From NCBI GenBank assembly GCA_030431635.1, contig JAUIIL010000006.1, positions 62,001 through 126,000 on the forward strand: DNA of 64,000 bases, read 5' to 3'. A program made the position numbers and the translations under genes. This DNA is from Bacteriovoracia bacterium (GTDB lineage: Bacteria; Bdellovibrionota; Bacteriovoracia; Bacteriovoracales; Bacteriovoracaceae). The notes under the pieces were generated by a model that had not been told where the DNA came from, searched no databases, and saw only the letters and a list, made by a program, of their open reading frames with translations. Shown here in pieces: positions 1-8,805 of the stretch (positions are counted from its first letter, which is position 1; each line of letters begins with the position of its first letter).

Positions 1-434
<434 letters not shown>

Positions 435-439
435 TCACC

Positions 440-991
440 TTGAGTCAAGTAAGTCCCTTAGGCTCCCATTTTTTTCTTCTTGTTCTTATGGTGACACTCT
501 TTCTTCCTGTTATTGAAGAGGATCAAAAGACAGGATATGGGGTTGTCACTCAAGTAATTGACGGAGATACAATTACGGTTCGCAGAAAAAATTCAAGTCT
601 TATGCGTGTAAGATTGGCCTACATCGACGCACCAGAAAAAGACCAAAAAGATCTAGGACATAAGCACTTAATAGGGAAGTGGTCTTCTCAGTTTTTAAGA
701 GAGTTAATTGAAGGAAGGGAAGTTAAATGGGAGGTGATAAAAAAAGATATGTATGGACGCTTTATTGGTAGGATCTTTAGAAATCATCAGGATATTAATT
801 TAGAGATGATTAAAAATGGCTTGGCCATTATTTATCCTTTTGCTCAATTTAGTACTGTTGAAGATAAAAATTCTTATACCATTCATTTTTATCAAGCTTA
901 TGCAAAAGCGAAAGGAATTTGGTCAACTGAAGGAATGTTAAACCCTTACTACCATAGAAAGCAGAAAAAAAATTCTACTGGCCGCAAATAA
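440..991 (+). CDS. Thermonuclease family (SNase-like) secreted nuclease
   Basis: A 183-residue protein with a hydrophobic N-terminal segment (about residues 10-24), so it is probably exported or membrane-anchored, followed by a staphylococcal-nuclease domain. The motifs DGDTITV, RVRLAYIDAPE and YGRFIGRIF carry the expected Arg, Asp, Glu and Arg residues of the SNase active site. The start is a TTG with AAGGAG seven bases upstream, better supported than the internal ATG. Family role: calcium-dependent cleavage of DNA and RNA to 3'-phosphate products. In a predator-like genome it could degrade prey nucleic acid or extracellular DNA; that is inference. It diverges from tgt. Confidence 0.88.
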   Translation: MSQVSPLGSHFFLLVLMVTLFLPVIEEDQKTGYGVVTQVIDGDTITVRRKNSSLMRVRLAYIDAPEKDQKDLGHKHLIGKWSSQFLRELIEGREVKWEVIKKDMYGRFIGRIFRNHQDINLEMIKNGLAIIYPFAQFSTVEDKNSYTIHFYQAYAKAKGIWSTEGMLNPYYHRKQKKNSTGRK

Positions 992-1033
992 GAACTCCAT
1001 TATAATGATTGATATTAGGAAAGGAGTTTAGGG

Positions 1034-2170
1034 ATGAAGTTACTTTTAACTTTTGTATTATTATTGTCTTCACTGGAAGTCTTTGCAACTACAACCAGAG
1101 CAAGTTTAGATCGCTATTGGTTAATGCATGATAGGGTTAATACTGACGACTTAATGAGACCTTATAAGAGAGACTACTTTCGTCTTAACGTCGACGCCGC
1201 TTTGAGTGCTGACTTTCAAGATTTTGCTGATGAAGTTACTGAGGCCATTGATAACAACAGTAACTCGGCTCTAGAAGCTGCTGTTGAGAAATACAAGAAT
1301 ACTGAGCATTTTGTGAAAGCTGATGTTGGGTTAGGGATTTGGCTTCCAGGCTGGAATATGGGAGAAGTTGAAGCACTACCGTCGCTTAGAGCTGAAGTGA
1401 GTGTTGGTGGTTTGTTAACTGCCAACGGATCATCCATTGACCTCTCTAGTTACTGTGCGGAGTACGGAATTCCAGCAGCAGACTGTCCTAGTTCTTCTAC
1501 AAGTTCTCTTTTTCTTGATGCTTATGTACAAGGAACTGGAAAAGTTGGTTTTGATATAGAACTATCCCATGAAAATAAGTGGAAGTCTGATATCTATCTT
1601 TATGGGATGGTGAGAACTGACCAGATTAAGGCACTAGACGCGGCCACAGCAGCGACACAAACTGAAGATATTGATTTTAATGCTGATGAAACAAAGACAA
1701 CGACTGCTAACCTTGATTTTAATATTGGTTTTGATGATGGGACATCGAAGTTTTTTGCAGGAGTCTATGAATTAAGACTTAAAGAAATAGAGGGGGACGA
1801 TGATAGAAAAAGTGAAGTAGCAAACGCTAGACCACTTTATGTTGGTAACAGCCCTCTATATAGAGCTCATGCAGAGAGAAAATTTGAGTTCTTGGCCACA
1901 GAAATTACTCCCTTTGCTGGAGTTCACTATAGAGAGCAATATAAGTTAGATGATGGTTACTATGCTGGTTTAAAACTTCTCTGGGGGTGGAGAGCTCTTC
2001 ATTTTGCTTTAACAGGAATGTATGATCCTCAGTACATAACAACAACTCTTAGAACTCAGCTTGGAATTGTTGATATTGAAGGGACTGCCAAAACTCCACA
2101 CGAAGAAAAAGATGATTATGGCATAGAGCTTGCTAGCATTTATGCCGTCAATTTTAGATTTCACTTCTAA
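1034..2170 (+). CDS. Predicted secreted outer-membrane protein, function unknown
   Basis: The 378-residue product has a clean signal peptide (about residues 1-19, cleavage after VFA) and alternating hydrophobic/polar strands. It ends in FRFHF, an aromatic C-terminal pattern typical of beta-barrel outer-membrane proteins. An acidic stretch (about residues 215-265) may be a surface loop. I do not recognise a named family. AAGGAG lies just upstream of the ATG. Its stop codon overlaps the end of the convergent phospholipase D gene by 4 bases. Confidence 0.7.
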   Translation: MKLLLTFVLLLSSLEVFATTTRASLDRYWLMHDRVNTDDLMRPYKRDYFRLNVDAALSADFQDFADEVTEAIDNNSNSALEAAVEKYKNTEHFVKADVGLGIWLPGWNMGEVEALPSLRAEVSVGGLLTANGSSIDLSSYCAEYGIPAADCPSSSTSSLFLDAYVQGTGKVGFDIELSHENKWKSDIYLYGMVRTDQIKALDAATAATQTEDIDFNADETKTTTANLDFNIGFDDGTSKFFAGVYELRLKEIEGDDDRKSEVANARPLYVGNSPLYRAHAERKFEFLATEITPFAGVHYREQYKLDDGYYAGLKLLWGWRALHFALTGMYDPQYITTTLRTQLGIVDIEGTAKTPHEEKDDYGIELASIYAVNFRFHF

Positions 2171-3558
2171 AGTTGTTGGTAGAGGATGGGGAAAGTTTTA
2201 ATAAGTTTTTTATAAAACGAGAGCCAGAATTTTTTCTTTCGAGGAACTGGATAAAGGTATCCTCCTTCTGGCTCAAGTGTTTCAGGATCGATCTTTCTGG
2301 AAACGCTCTCATCAAGATTACGTGTGAAGGATTCGAGTAACTCCCCAGCAATAAGAACGTCTTTAACGACTACAGCGACCTCTGTATTGAGATTTGCAGA
2401 ACGTGGGTCCATGTTGTAGGTTCCAATAAAAGCATACTCACCATCTATGACAGCTGATTTTGCATGAAGATAGTTAGGACCTTGGTACTCATAGAGTTCG
2501 ACTCCCATTTCTAAGAGTTCTTTCTTTTTTAACTCATAGGCCGCTTGGGCAACCATACCATCAGTTGAATTAATTGAGTTGGTTAAGACTTGAACTTTAA
2601 AACCAGGGATTTGAAGTTTCTCTTTAAAGATTTTCATTAACCGCACTGTTGGAATTAAGTAGGGAGTTTCAATTTGAATAGAAACTTGAGCATTCATTGC
2701 GTATTCAGCAAGAGTATCTGAGAGTTTTGTGGGGTCTACGACACCATTTTCAATACCATCACTTAAAAATTTAATTCCTGATGTTTTATAGGAAACGTCT
2801 GTCCAGTCATAACCCGTATTTGAGCGAATAAACTCACTCTCTTCTAGAATTTTTGAAGCTTCTTGAAGCTGAACTTTCGCCTCTTCGTATTTTGTTCGAG
2901 AGAGTTTTTTGTAGTTAGGAGATGAGACCGATTGAGAATCCCAAAGGTTTAAATAATAATTTCTAGCATCAGCAACGGCGGGTGATTGGATGAGTACATC
3001 TCTATCGTCGTAATTTTTTTGATACTGTTCAAAATAATCACCTTTAACATTTCTTCCACCTGTAATAAAAATTTGTCCCCCTTCTTCAACGGGAATTTCT
3101 CCATCAACAATAAGCATTTTGTCATGCATCCTGTGAGTGAGTTTAAAAATTTGCTCAGCAGTATAGTCTCCAAAGGAATAATCAGAACTTTTTACTTTAT
3201 CCCAAAAAGAGCCTGGAGCGAATGTTGGGTGGAAGATTTTGACTTCGACTCCGCTATCTTCGAGCACTTTCATTAACCCAAGACTTATTTCATTGAAGTC
3301 ATCATCAAAAATAACTTTTACTTTCTTGTTCTGTTGAGCAGCTTGAGTAAGAAGAGCAAGTCCTGCCATTCCTGTTCTATCTTTATTAAAAATAAAATAG
3401 GAGGTTAATATTTCTTCCTTGGCCTGTTGGACAATATCAACTCTGGCTTGGGCCCCTTCCAAAGCAGTATCTAAAATACGATATATTTCATTACAATCAG
3501 TTCGTGTATGGGAGGAGAAAGATAAGAAAAGGAGAAAAATAACCAACAGCTTCATCAT
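2167..3558 (-). CDS. Secreted phospholipase D / cardiolipin synthase-like protein
   Basis: A 463-residue protein with a signal peptide and two HKD motifs: HDKMLIVDG near residue 145 and HAKSAVIDG near residue 365, the latter followed by GTYNMDPRSANLNTE. This two-motif arrangement defines bitopic phospholipase D family enzymes, which transfer or hydrolyse phosphatidyl groups through a phosphohistidine intermediate. The absence of transmembrane helices and the presence of a signal peptide point to periplasmic or secreted action rather than a membrane cardiolipin synthase. Two ATG codons are adjacent (3558 and 3555); ribosome-binding sequence is weak for both. Substrate unknown. Confidence 0.88.
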   Translation of the reverse strand: MMKLLVIFLLFLSFSSHTRTDCNEIYRILDTALEGAQARVDIVQQAKEEILTSYFIFNKDRTGMAGLALLTQAAQQNKKVKVIFDDDFNEISLGLMKVLEDSGVEVKIFHPTFAPGSFWDKVKSSDYSFGDYTAEQIFKLTHRMHDKMLIVDGEIPVEEGGQIFITGGRNVKGDYFEQYQKNYDDRDVLIQSPAVADARNYYLNLWDSQSVSSPNYKKLSRTKYEEAKVQLQEASKILEESEFIRSNTGYDWTDVSYKTSGIKFLSDGIENGVVDPTKLSDTLAEYAMNAQVSIQIETPYLIPTVRLMKIFKEKLQIPGFKVQVLTNSINSTDGMVAQAAYELKKKELLEMGVELYEYQGPNYLHAKSAVIDGEYAFIGTYNMDPRSANLNTEVAVVVKDVLIAGELLESFTRNLDESVSRKIDPETLEPEGGYLYPVPRKKKFWLSFYKKLIKTFPILYQQL

Positions 3559-3625
3559 TTGTTGTATATAGATTTTTCTCTTAATTGAGGACCAAATCCT
3601 TAAATGGTGTAAAACTTATAGAGAA

Positions 3626-3716
3626 TATTGCTATTGCCTTCCTTATTAACCCTAACTTTTGCCAATTGTTACAACTAATAAGGAGGCAATAGCGATACTT
3701 TTTGTTGCGTTGCCTC
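3626..3716 (+). promoter_or_regulatory. Long hairpin with a competing alternative hairpin
   Basis: Bases 3626-3648 and 3676-3697 form an almost perfect inverted repeat of about 22 bp with a 27-base loop. The right arm contains GAGGCAA (3683-3689), which can instead pair with TTGCCTC at 3710-3716. The two pairings exclude one another, as in attenuators or small regulatory RNAs. It lies between a divergent phospholipase gene and a small lipoprotein gene starting at 3807. No known riboswitch consensus was recognised; function is inference. Confidence 0.45.
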
Positions 3717-3806
3717 GAAGCCCTCTCTTTATCTCATACAAGTGAACGGTGAGGAAATTGATAGTTTTTATCCCCCCATAAACGAGCTTTATGATAAAAT
3801 GATAAT

Positions 3807-4217
3807 ATGAAGCGCTTTATTTTCTTTTCCCTAATGCTTGGTTTATTGAACGGGTGTTCGTGCTCAGATGAGGACAAAGAACCTTTATATTCGAAAATTG
3901 ATATTATGGTTAAAGTGATTAAAGCCGATCCTAATGCCAGGGAAGTACTACCTGATACTATGGATCAAGGAATTCACTGCTCAGATTATGGCCCAGGGTG
4001 TGTTAGAGGTTATACGGCACAAGTTGTGGGGTATAAAATGATATTTGTAGAGTTTAAAACGGTTAAACAAGCCCGAAATGAAGCCCTAAGAGTAAACCAA
4101 TTTTTTTCAAGGAATTGGTTATTCGATGATGTAAGAGGAGAGCCTCCTCTAGAGAAATTCTTTAAACAAGTTTTTGAGGCAAAAAATCCTAGCGAGAAAA
4201 AAGATGGGGGCTTGTAA
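3807..4217 (+). CDS. Small predicted lipoprotein, function unknown
   Basis: A 136-residue protein with a signal peptide ending in the lipobox LLNGC (Cys about residue 17), followed by CSDEDKE, so it should be lipidated and periplasmic. Four further cysteines (in HCSDYGPGC and elsewhere) may form a disulfide. The middle (KMIFVEFKTVKQARNEALR) looks like a small alpha/beta fold, but no family is recognised. Its 3' end overlaps the convergent haemoglobin gene by 29 bases. Promoter and ribosome-binding site are not obvious, and the long hairpin at 3626-3716 is directly upstream. Confidence 0.7.
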   Translation: MKRFIFFSLMLGLLNGCSCSDEDKEPLYSKIDIMVKVIKADPNAREVLPDTMDQGIHCSDYGPGCVRGYTAQVVGYKMIFVEFKTVKQARNEALRVNQFFSRNWLFDDVRGEPPLEKFFKQVFEAKNPSEKKDGGL

Positions 4218-4569
4218 GAAATTTTTGCTTAAAAAAATCGATTCTCTCTTTCCATTTTAAATACTCAGCAATGTGATGGCCCTCTTGTTCTCTAACTTCG
4301 GCCAGAACGTCTTCAAAAATTTTGACCCAGCGATTGAGTTGTCCTAACTTTATTTGCAGTGGAATGTGAGATTTAATGAGATCAAAGGGGGGAGAGACAT
4401 TTTCTGAACTTTTCCCGTTAAGCTGAATTTCCCAAAATTGAACGATACGAGGAATATGCTCATCAAAATCGGCAATATTTCTAAAATGAAAGCCAATAAG
4501 AATATCATTGGTTGCTCGTTGGTAAAATTCAGTGACAATTTCTTGGATTTTTTCTTTTGGTAATGACAA
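4189..4569 (-). CDS. Group III truncated haemoglobin
   Basis: A 126-residue globin of the short 2-on-2 type. The segment HIPRIVQFWEIQLNGK and the helix F region SHIPLQIKLGQLNRW match group III (trHbP) globins; His in SHIPL is the expected proximal haem ligand. The usual second His of the HFDRW motif is Gln here. Family members bind O2 or NO in the cytoplasm and are linked to NO or low-oxygen tolerance. The start is a TTG eight bases after the stop of the upstream zinc-ribbon gene, suggesting co-transcription with the genes at 4577-6379. Confidence 0.85.
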   Translation of the reverse strand: MSLPKEKIQEIVTEFYQRATNDILIGFHFRNIADFDEHIPRIVQFWEIQLNGKSSENVSPPFDLIKSHIPLQIKLGQLNRWVKIFEDVLAEVREQEGHHIAEYLKWKERIDFFKQKFLTSPHLFSR

Positions 4570-4576
4570 TTTAAAC

Positions 4577-4933
4577 TCACTCTTTTATTTCACTCATACA
4601 ACTTGGACAAAAGTTCCAAAATTGCAGATCAAGTTGATAATCACATTTATGACAGGAGTAATTTTGAGATAATTCATCAAGATTATCACCTGCGGTCAAA
4701 ATATTTTTTTTCATGGCCATAATTGTTTGAGGATGAGCGAAATATAAACCTGGTCTTAAAGGGTGAGGTTTGAAATTACCTGGGGTGATGCTTTCATCAG
4801 GTTTGATATCAATTTTTTTATCTTGGAAGTCCTCTAAATCAAAAAGAGGAAGATTGGCCGCATTTTGAAGTTGTTTGAGAAAATCAAGCTGTTCTTCAAG
4901 AGTCTGTTTTGTTTGATTCTTCCTTAAATCCAC
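4577..4933 (-). CDS. Small zinc-ribbon protein, function unknown
   Basis: The 118-residue product has a C-terminal CHKCDYQL...CPSC pair of CxxC knuckles (about residues 94-113), a zinc ribbon. The N-terminal half is charged and probably helical. The start is a GTG preceded by AGGAGG seven bases upstream, a strong site that decides the start even though it overlaps the upstream gene by 38 bases. It lies in a run of minus-strand genes (4189-6379), apparently an operon. No family recognised. Confidence 0.65.
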   Translation of the reverse strand: MDLRKNQTKQTLEEQLDFLKQLQNAANLPLFDLEDFQDKKIDIKPDESITPGNFKPHPLRPGLYFAHPQTIMAMKKNILTAGDNLDELSQNYSCHKCDYQLDLQFWNFCPSCMSEIKE

Positions 4934-5456
4934 CTGCCCACCTCCTGTGAAACATATCGATCAGTTGCACGCTGGCCCGTAGGTGTTTATTAAAGATCCA
5001 TAAAAACTTCGGTCGAATTTTTTTTATCTCTTTATAAAAGAACACCCCTTGTGGACCACATTCATCAATGACCCTCAATGTCCATTCTAACACTTCTGGG
5101 CTTGGGTGGAGTAATAAATCTTTCAAACACATCAAAAAATCTGCACTTAGTCGCTCTCCTGACTTAATTCTGGCATCAATTGAGTGTTTTCGGCAGGCAT
5201 TCAGAAGATAAATTTTGATATTTCCATCGACGGTGGGTTCTTTCAGAAGCGCGATGAGCTCGGGTTCAAATTCGGTAGTGAGAGTTCTCGTATTCTCAAT
5301 TAAACAAATAACTTTAACTAGAATAGATGGATTTTTTTTATTTTGAATAAGGGCATTTTTTAAAAAAGTTATTTCAGTAGGAGATAATTTATCAAGGACT
5401 CTCGATCCTTTTTTCAGGCGAGAGATAACTGATTCGTAGCGCTCATCAATATTCAT
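4896..5456 (-). CDS. HEAT-like helical repeat protein, function unknown
   Basis: A 186-residue, probably all-helical protein with repeating leucine-rich helix pairs resembling HEAT/ARM repeats (about residues 30-150). The ATG at 5456 is chosen because it overlaps the stop codon of the upstream lipoprotein gene as ATGA, a classic coupled arrangement; an in-frame upstream start at 5480 is unlikely. It is followed by the zinc-ribbon gene with a 38-base overlap. No signal peptide, so it should be cytoplasmic. Role unknown. Confidence 0.6.
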   Translation of the reverse strand: MNIDERYESVISRLKKGSRVLDKLSPTEITFLKNALIQNKKNPSILVKVICLIENTRTLTTEFEPELIALLKEPTVDGNIKIYLLNACRKHSIDARIKSGERLSADFLMCLKDLLLHPSPEVLEWTLRVIDECGPQGVFFYKEIKKIRPKFLWIFNKHLRASVQLIDMFHRRWAGGFKEESNKTDS

Positions 5457-6379
5457 TGCTTCAAAGGCCATCCGACACAAATAACATGAGCATTATCTTC
5501 TTTATCATCAGTACTTAAAATACCTTCAACACCGTCATAAAGCCAAGCTTTCGTTTTATCATAAGAGACAGTAGAAGCACTCCAAACATTGAAGTTTGAG
5601 CTTGAACTTGAACGATTTGCCAGACGAAAAGCTCTATGAACAAAGCGCAGTCCATTGATATCAGCTTGCAGAAGCTCGTTGCGTGTTGGAACCCTCCAAT
5701 GAACGACCTTATCTGTTGATGTCGTTGAGTTAATATATCCTCTTGCTGCATTATTCTCATCTTCATTGGAAACCTCTCCACAAAGGTTCACTGAATTTTG
5801 AGAACAATCACCAGAGTTTCCATTATCCTCAGTATTTCCAGTGCTTTTACACCAGTTAGAGTCAATAAGTTTATCACTCCAGAGAAGACCAGTTGAGACG
5901 TCTTTCCAAACTTCTTTGGCATGGTTTGAACTATCGGTGGCCCTGGAGACAAGTACCCAGTTTGTTTCACCAGCAAAGCCCCTTAGTCCCCCTTGCCAGA
6001 TAGCTTTTGAATTTTTTTGAGAACAATCACTTATAAAAGAACTCAAAGCACTTCCAGGAGTTGCACCGCAATTCACAAATTCGTTCGCATCTTCACAGAT
6101 AGAAATAGAACTATTAGTGCACAGATCATTTCCTTCAGTGTGAATACTCTCAACCATATCTACAAAGCCAATATCTTCTAGTTTTCTCTCGTTAAGAGCG
6201 AGAGCAATGAGTTTATCCGTATTTTGCTTGCCTTCTTTTCTGTAAGCAGAAGAAAAAATAAGAACATTTTCAGGTTCGAGGGAGGTATTTTGTTGGGCGA
6301 GGGATTGAACTTTTCTTTCTGGATTTCCTTCAAAACAAGAAAATAGGGATAGTAAAATAGCTAACTGAAGAACTCTCAT
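5453..6379 (-). CDS. Lipoprotein with Lcl/DUF1566 C-terminal domain
   Basis: A 308-residue protein beginning with a signal peptide and lipobox LFSC (Cys about residue 15). The C-terminal half carries the DUF1566 (Lcl C-terminal domain) signature: VSTGLLWSD, WRVPTRNELLQ and VWSAST, ending near ICVGWPL. This fold is common in many-copy surface lipoproteins of Legionella, Bdellovibrio relatives and other Gram-negatives, where it is thought to bind extracellular ligands. Several Cys pairs suggest disulfides. It heads the minus-strand cluster and overlaps the next gene by 4 bases. Confidence 0.78.
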   Translation of the reverse strand: MRVLQLAILLSLFSCFEGNPERKVQSLAQQNTSLEPENVLIFSSAYRKEGKQNTDKLIALALNERKLEDIGFVDMVESIHTEGNDLCTNSSISICEDANEFVNCGATPGSALSSFISDCSQKNSKAIWQGGLRGFAGETNWVLVSRATDSSNHAKEVWKDVSTGLLWSDKLIDSNWCKSTGNTEDNGNSGDCSQNSVNLCGEVSNEDENNAARGYINSTTSTDKVVHWRVPTRNELLQADINGLRFVHRAFRLANRSSSSSNFNVWSASTVSYDKTKAWLYDGVEGILSTDDKEDNAHVICVGWPLKQ

Positions 6380-6514
6380 TGGATACTCCTCGCGAAAAAA
6401 TAATAACTCTTTCAGAGCTTATTATGGCTTTGGCCCTTGGGTTTGTAAAATTTACTTAAAACACTTTAGAAGTCGACTTTACAGGGCGTCTTGCACCGGG
6501 TAAATTGCCTCTCT

Positions 6515-7228
6515 ATGAGTGATACATGTGCCATACATTCGATTTACAGGGCCACTGAAGGAGAGGGATTATTTATTGGAACCCCTCAGATTTTTGTGCG
6601 TTTTCAGGGTTGTAATATTGGTTGTGTAAACTGTGACTCGAAAGATACTTGGGAGTTTAACGACAAATCCTGGCCATTATCTCAGGTGATTGAAGAGATT
6701 TACTCTCAATCTGGTCATTACCCCCACCAATTGAAGAGAGTTTCTTTAACCGGTGGTGACCCATTGCATCCTAAAATTGCACCCGGGACTTTATCCCTCG
6801 CTAGAGTGCTTAAAAAAGAAGGTTTTTTTATCAGCATTGAGGCCGCAGGAACACGAGTTATTAATGAGTTATTTGACGTCGTTGATTTTATCAACTTTGA
6901 CCTTAAAACTCCCTCAACAGGAGTAAGAACTCCTCTTTCTTTGATAGAGAAAATGTATGAGCAATACCCAAATCGTTTTCAGGTGAAAGCTGTCATTGCA
7001 GATAAAAGAGATTTTGATTACGCCTTTGAAGCTTATAAAAGCGTTCAAAGTAAGCAAGAGACATTACTGACAAATTGGTGTTTGACTCCTTGTTATGAAA
7101 AGGATGAAAAATTTCCTAAAGAGCGTTTTCTTGAAATTATCAATTTGAATGAACAACATGGTGGAGCTTTCCGTGTGATCGGTCAGCAACACAAATGGCT
7201 TCATGGTCCTAACGAGACGAACGTCTAA
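6515..7228 (+). CDS. queE: 7-carboxy-7-deazaguanine synthase (radical SAM)
   Basis: A 237-residue QueE. YRATEGEG at the N-terminus is the family substrate loop, and C33-x3-C37-x2-C40 (CNIGCVNC) is the radical-SAM iron-sulfur motif. SLTGGDPL follows as the SAM-binding GGE-like segment. QueE converts 6-carboxytetrahydropterin to 7-carboxy-7-deazaguanine on the way to preQ1 and queuosine. The ATG at 6515 is preferred over a TTG at 6491 because family homology begins there. No preQ1-type aptamer was recognised upstream. Its end overlaps the convergent DUF423 gene by 20 bases. Confidence 0.93.
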   Translation: MSDTCAIHSIYRATEGEGLFIGTPQIFVRFQGCNIGCVNCDSKDTWEFNDKSWPLSQVIEEIYSQSGHYPHQLKRVSLTGGDPLHPKIAPGTLSLARVLKKEGFFISIEAAGTRVINELFDVVDFINFDLKTPSTGVRTPLSLIEKMYEQYPNRFQVKAVIADKRDFDYAFEAYKSVQSKQETLLTNWCLTPCYEKDEKFPKERFLEIINLNEQHGGAFRVIGQQHKWLHGPNETNV

Positions 7229-7595
7229 GAAATAAAAGAATCAATAAGGCCCAGCCAACTAAAAAACTCATTCCCCCAAAGGGAACAATCATCGCAAATG
7301 TTTTAATTTGAGTTACTGAGTAGAGATAACAATTGAAACTAAAAAGAAAAATTCCTAACAGAAAAAACTGAGATATTTTTTTTATTTTTTCTTCTTTTAA
7401 AATTTCATAGAGAACTCCAAGCATAAGCAGAGCAAATCCATGATAAAACTGGTAGCGAACTCCTGTGTGAAAAGTTTTTAAAGAGTTCTCAGAAAGAGTT
7501 TTTTCTAGACCATGGGCCCCAAATGCTCCAAGTGCAACAGCTAAAAAAAGAATGATAGAAGCATTAACGAGGATGGTATTTTTTTTTGAAGTCAT
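7209..7595 (-). CDS. DUF423 family inner-membrane protein
   Basis: The 128-residue product has four predicted transmembrane helices and the DUF423 signature: GAFGAHGLEK after the first helix, then TGVRYQFYHGFALL, and PFGGMSFLVGWALL near the end. The family (E. coli YgdD, Bacillus YwdK) is widespread but functionally undefined. It is a single gene converging on queE. Start ATG at 7595. Confidence 0.88.
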   Translation of the reverse strand: MTSKKNTILVNASIILFLAVALGAFGAHGLEKTLSENSLKTFHTGVRYQFYHGFALLMLGVLYEILKEEKIKKISQFFLLGIFLFSFNCYLYSVTQIKTFAMIVPFGGMSFLVGWALLILLFLRRSSR

Positions 7596-7686
7596 AACAA
7601 TGGTATCCTTTTGACACTGATGGTATCAAAAAAACGTTAAAAAACCAAAACAATATGACTTCGCTTTACGCTTATAAAAACAATGA

Positions 7687-8781
7687 CTAATTTAAAAGAT
7701 GTAAGTAGGAGGAAGATTTGTTTTCAACCCCCCGATGTATAACAAGTTTTCTTCCTGCTTCCTTACCTAAATGATGAGAAGCACTGTGGGTATTTGATGC
7801 TGAAGATGTTTGTGAGAGTCGTCGATAAATTTGGTTCACTCTCTCATCAAGTTTTTTTTCAATAACAACGAGAGCTTTCTGCTCTTCATTGGAGAATTGG
7901 TTTATGGAAGATTTTATTTTTGATTTGTATCCCTCTCCCAATCCTGAAAAAAATGAGTTTTTGTGCTTAATTCCTCTTAACTGTGGATTAGCTCCTTTGG
8001 CCGCTTCCCAAAGCCTATCAAGTTCATGGGAAAGAAAGTCACAAATATACTGGGCCATGGAAACATTGTGTTTTTCTCCAGCAACTTCGATGTAGACTTT
8101 TCCTTTGCCATAATTAAAGACTGGTCTGACCATGAATGTCCCTAGAATTTGATATAGGCAGGACATTTTTCCATCTCGTCTGTTTTGTTCAAAAACTTTC
8201 TTTATAACAATCTCTTCTCCTTCAGATGAGTCGAGATAACTTAAGTTGTGTTTCAAAAGAAGTTGATTGGCTTTCAAGGTCGCTAGTTCTGCTTCATGGG
8301 TATTTGAACTCGCTGCAAGACTTAGAAGTTTTTTAATTCTCTCTATTATTTTTTCACTTTTAAGATCCCCTTGAATTTGCTCATTAGTAGTGCCCAAATC
8401 AACGGTTGCGACTTTGACTTGAGGGGGGAAATTAAAGCGATCACAAACAGCCTTGAATTCTTCTCCATGAGCATGTTCAGTTAAACCATAATCAATATAG
8501 CAGAAGTAATGAGCAAGCTCATGTCGGATGAGGTCTCGCAGAACACTCTGCTTGGCAGTATACATCAGAGATTTGTGAATACCAATTTGGTAGCTATCTG
8601 GATCAAAATACCCCAAAAGATTTTTTCGCTCAAAGACGACAATGCTAAGGGGGTAAGTATATTTTTTGTAAAGAAAGCGAGTTCTTCTTGGTTCAACTCC
8701 CATTTCTTTTAAGAGAATTTCTTTTGCTATTTTTTCGCATTTTTTAATGAAAGAGAGAATTGTTTCTGAGTATAAAAGCAT
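7687..8781 (-). CDS. SprT-like metalloprotease-fold protein with DUF2786 domain
   Basis: A 364-residue protein. Residues 1-110 form a SprT-like domain with zinc motif H87-E88-x-x-H91 (RHELAHYF) and a possible third ligand at H105 (AHGEEF). Residues about 145-185 match DUF2786 (KKLLSLAASSNTHEAELA). SprT-like domains act as zinc-dependent peptidases on DNA-protein complexes in some families, but this bacterial DUF2786 combination has no assigned substrate. No signal peptide, so cytoplasmic. It is followed on the same strand by a secreted protein of unknown role but has its own spacing. Confidence 0.75.
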   Translation of the reverse strand: MLLYSETILSFIKKCEKIAKEILLKEMGVEPRRTRFLYKKYTYPLSIVVFERKNLLGYFDPDSYQIGIHKSLMYTAKQSVLRDLIRHELAHYFCYIDYGLTEHAHGEEFKAVCDRFNFPPQVKVATVDLGTTNEQIQGDLKSEKIIERIKKLLSLAASSNTHEAELATLKANQLLLKHNLSYLDSSEGEEIVIKKVFEQNRRDGKMSCLYQILGTFMVRPVFNYGKGKVYIEVAGEKHNVSMAQYICDFLSHELDRLWEAAKGANPQLRGIKHKNSFFSGLGEGYKSKIKSSINQFSNEEQKALVVIEKKLDERVNQIYRRLSQTSSASNTHSASHHLGKEAGRKLVIHRGVENKSSSYLHLLN

Positions 8782-8805
8782 AGTTTGATATTAGAAGAAA
8801 AAGCT

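Noticed and set aside
2986-3276. Plus-strand frame inside the phospholipase D gene
   Set aside because: A shadow of the well-supported minus-strand gene; no independent evidence.
6380-6514. Possible preQ1 riboswitch before queE
   Set aside because: No preQ1 aptamer consensus or expression-platform hairpin was recognised in the interval.
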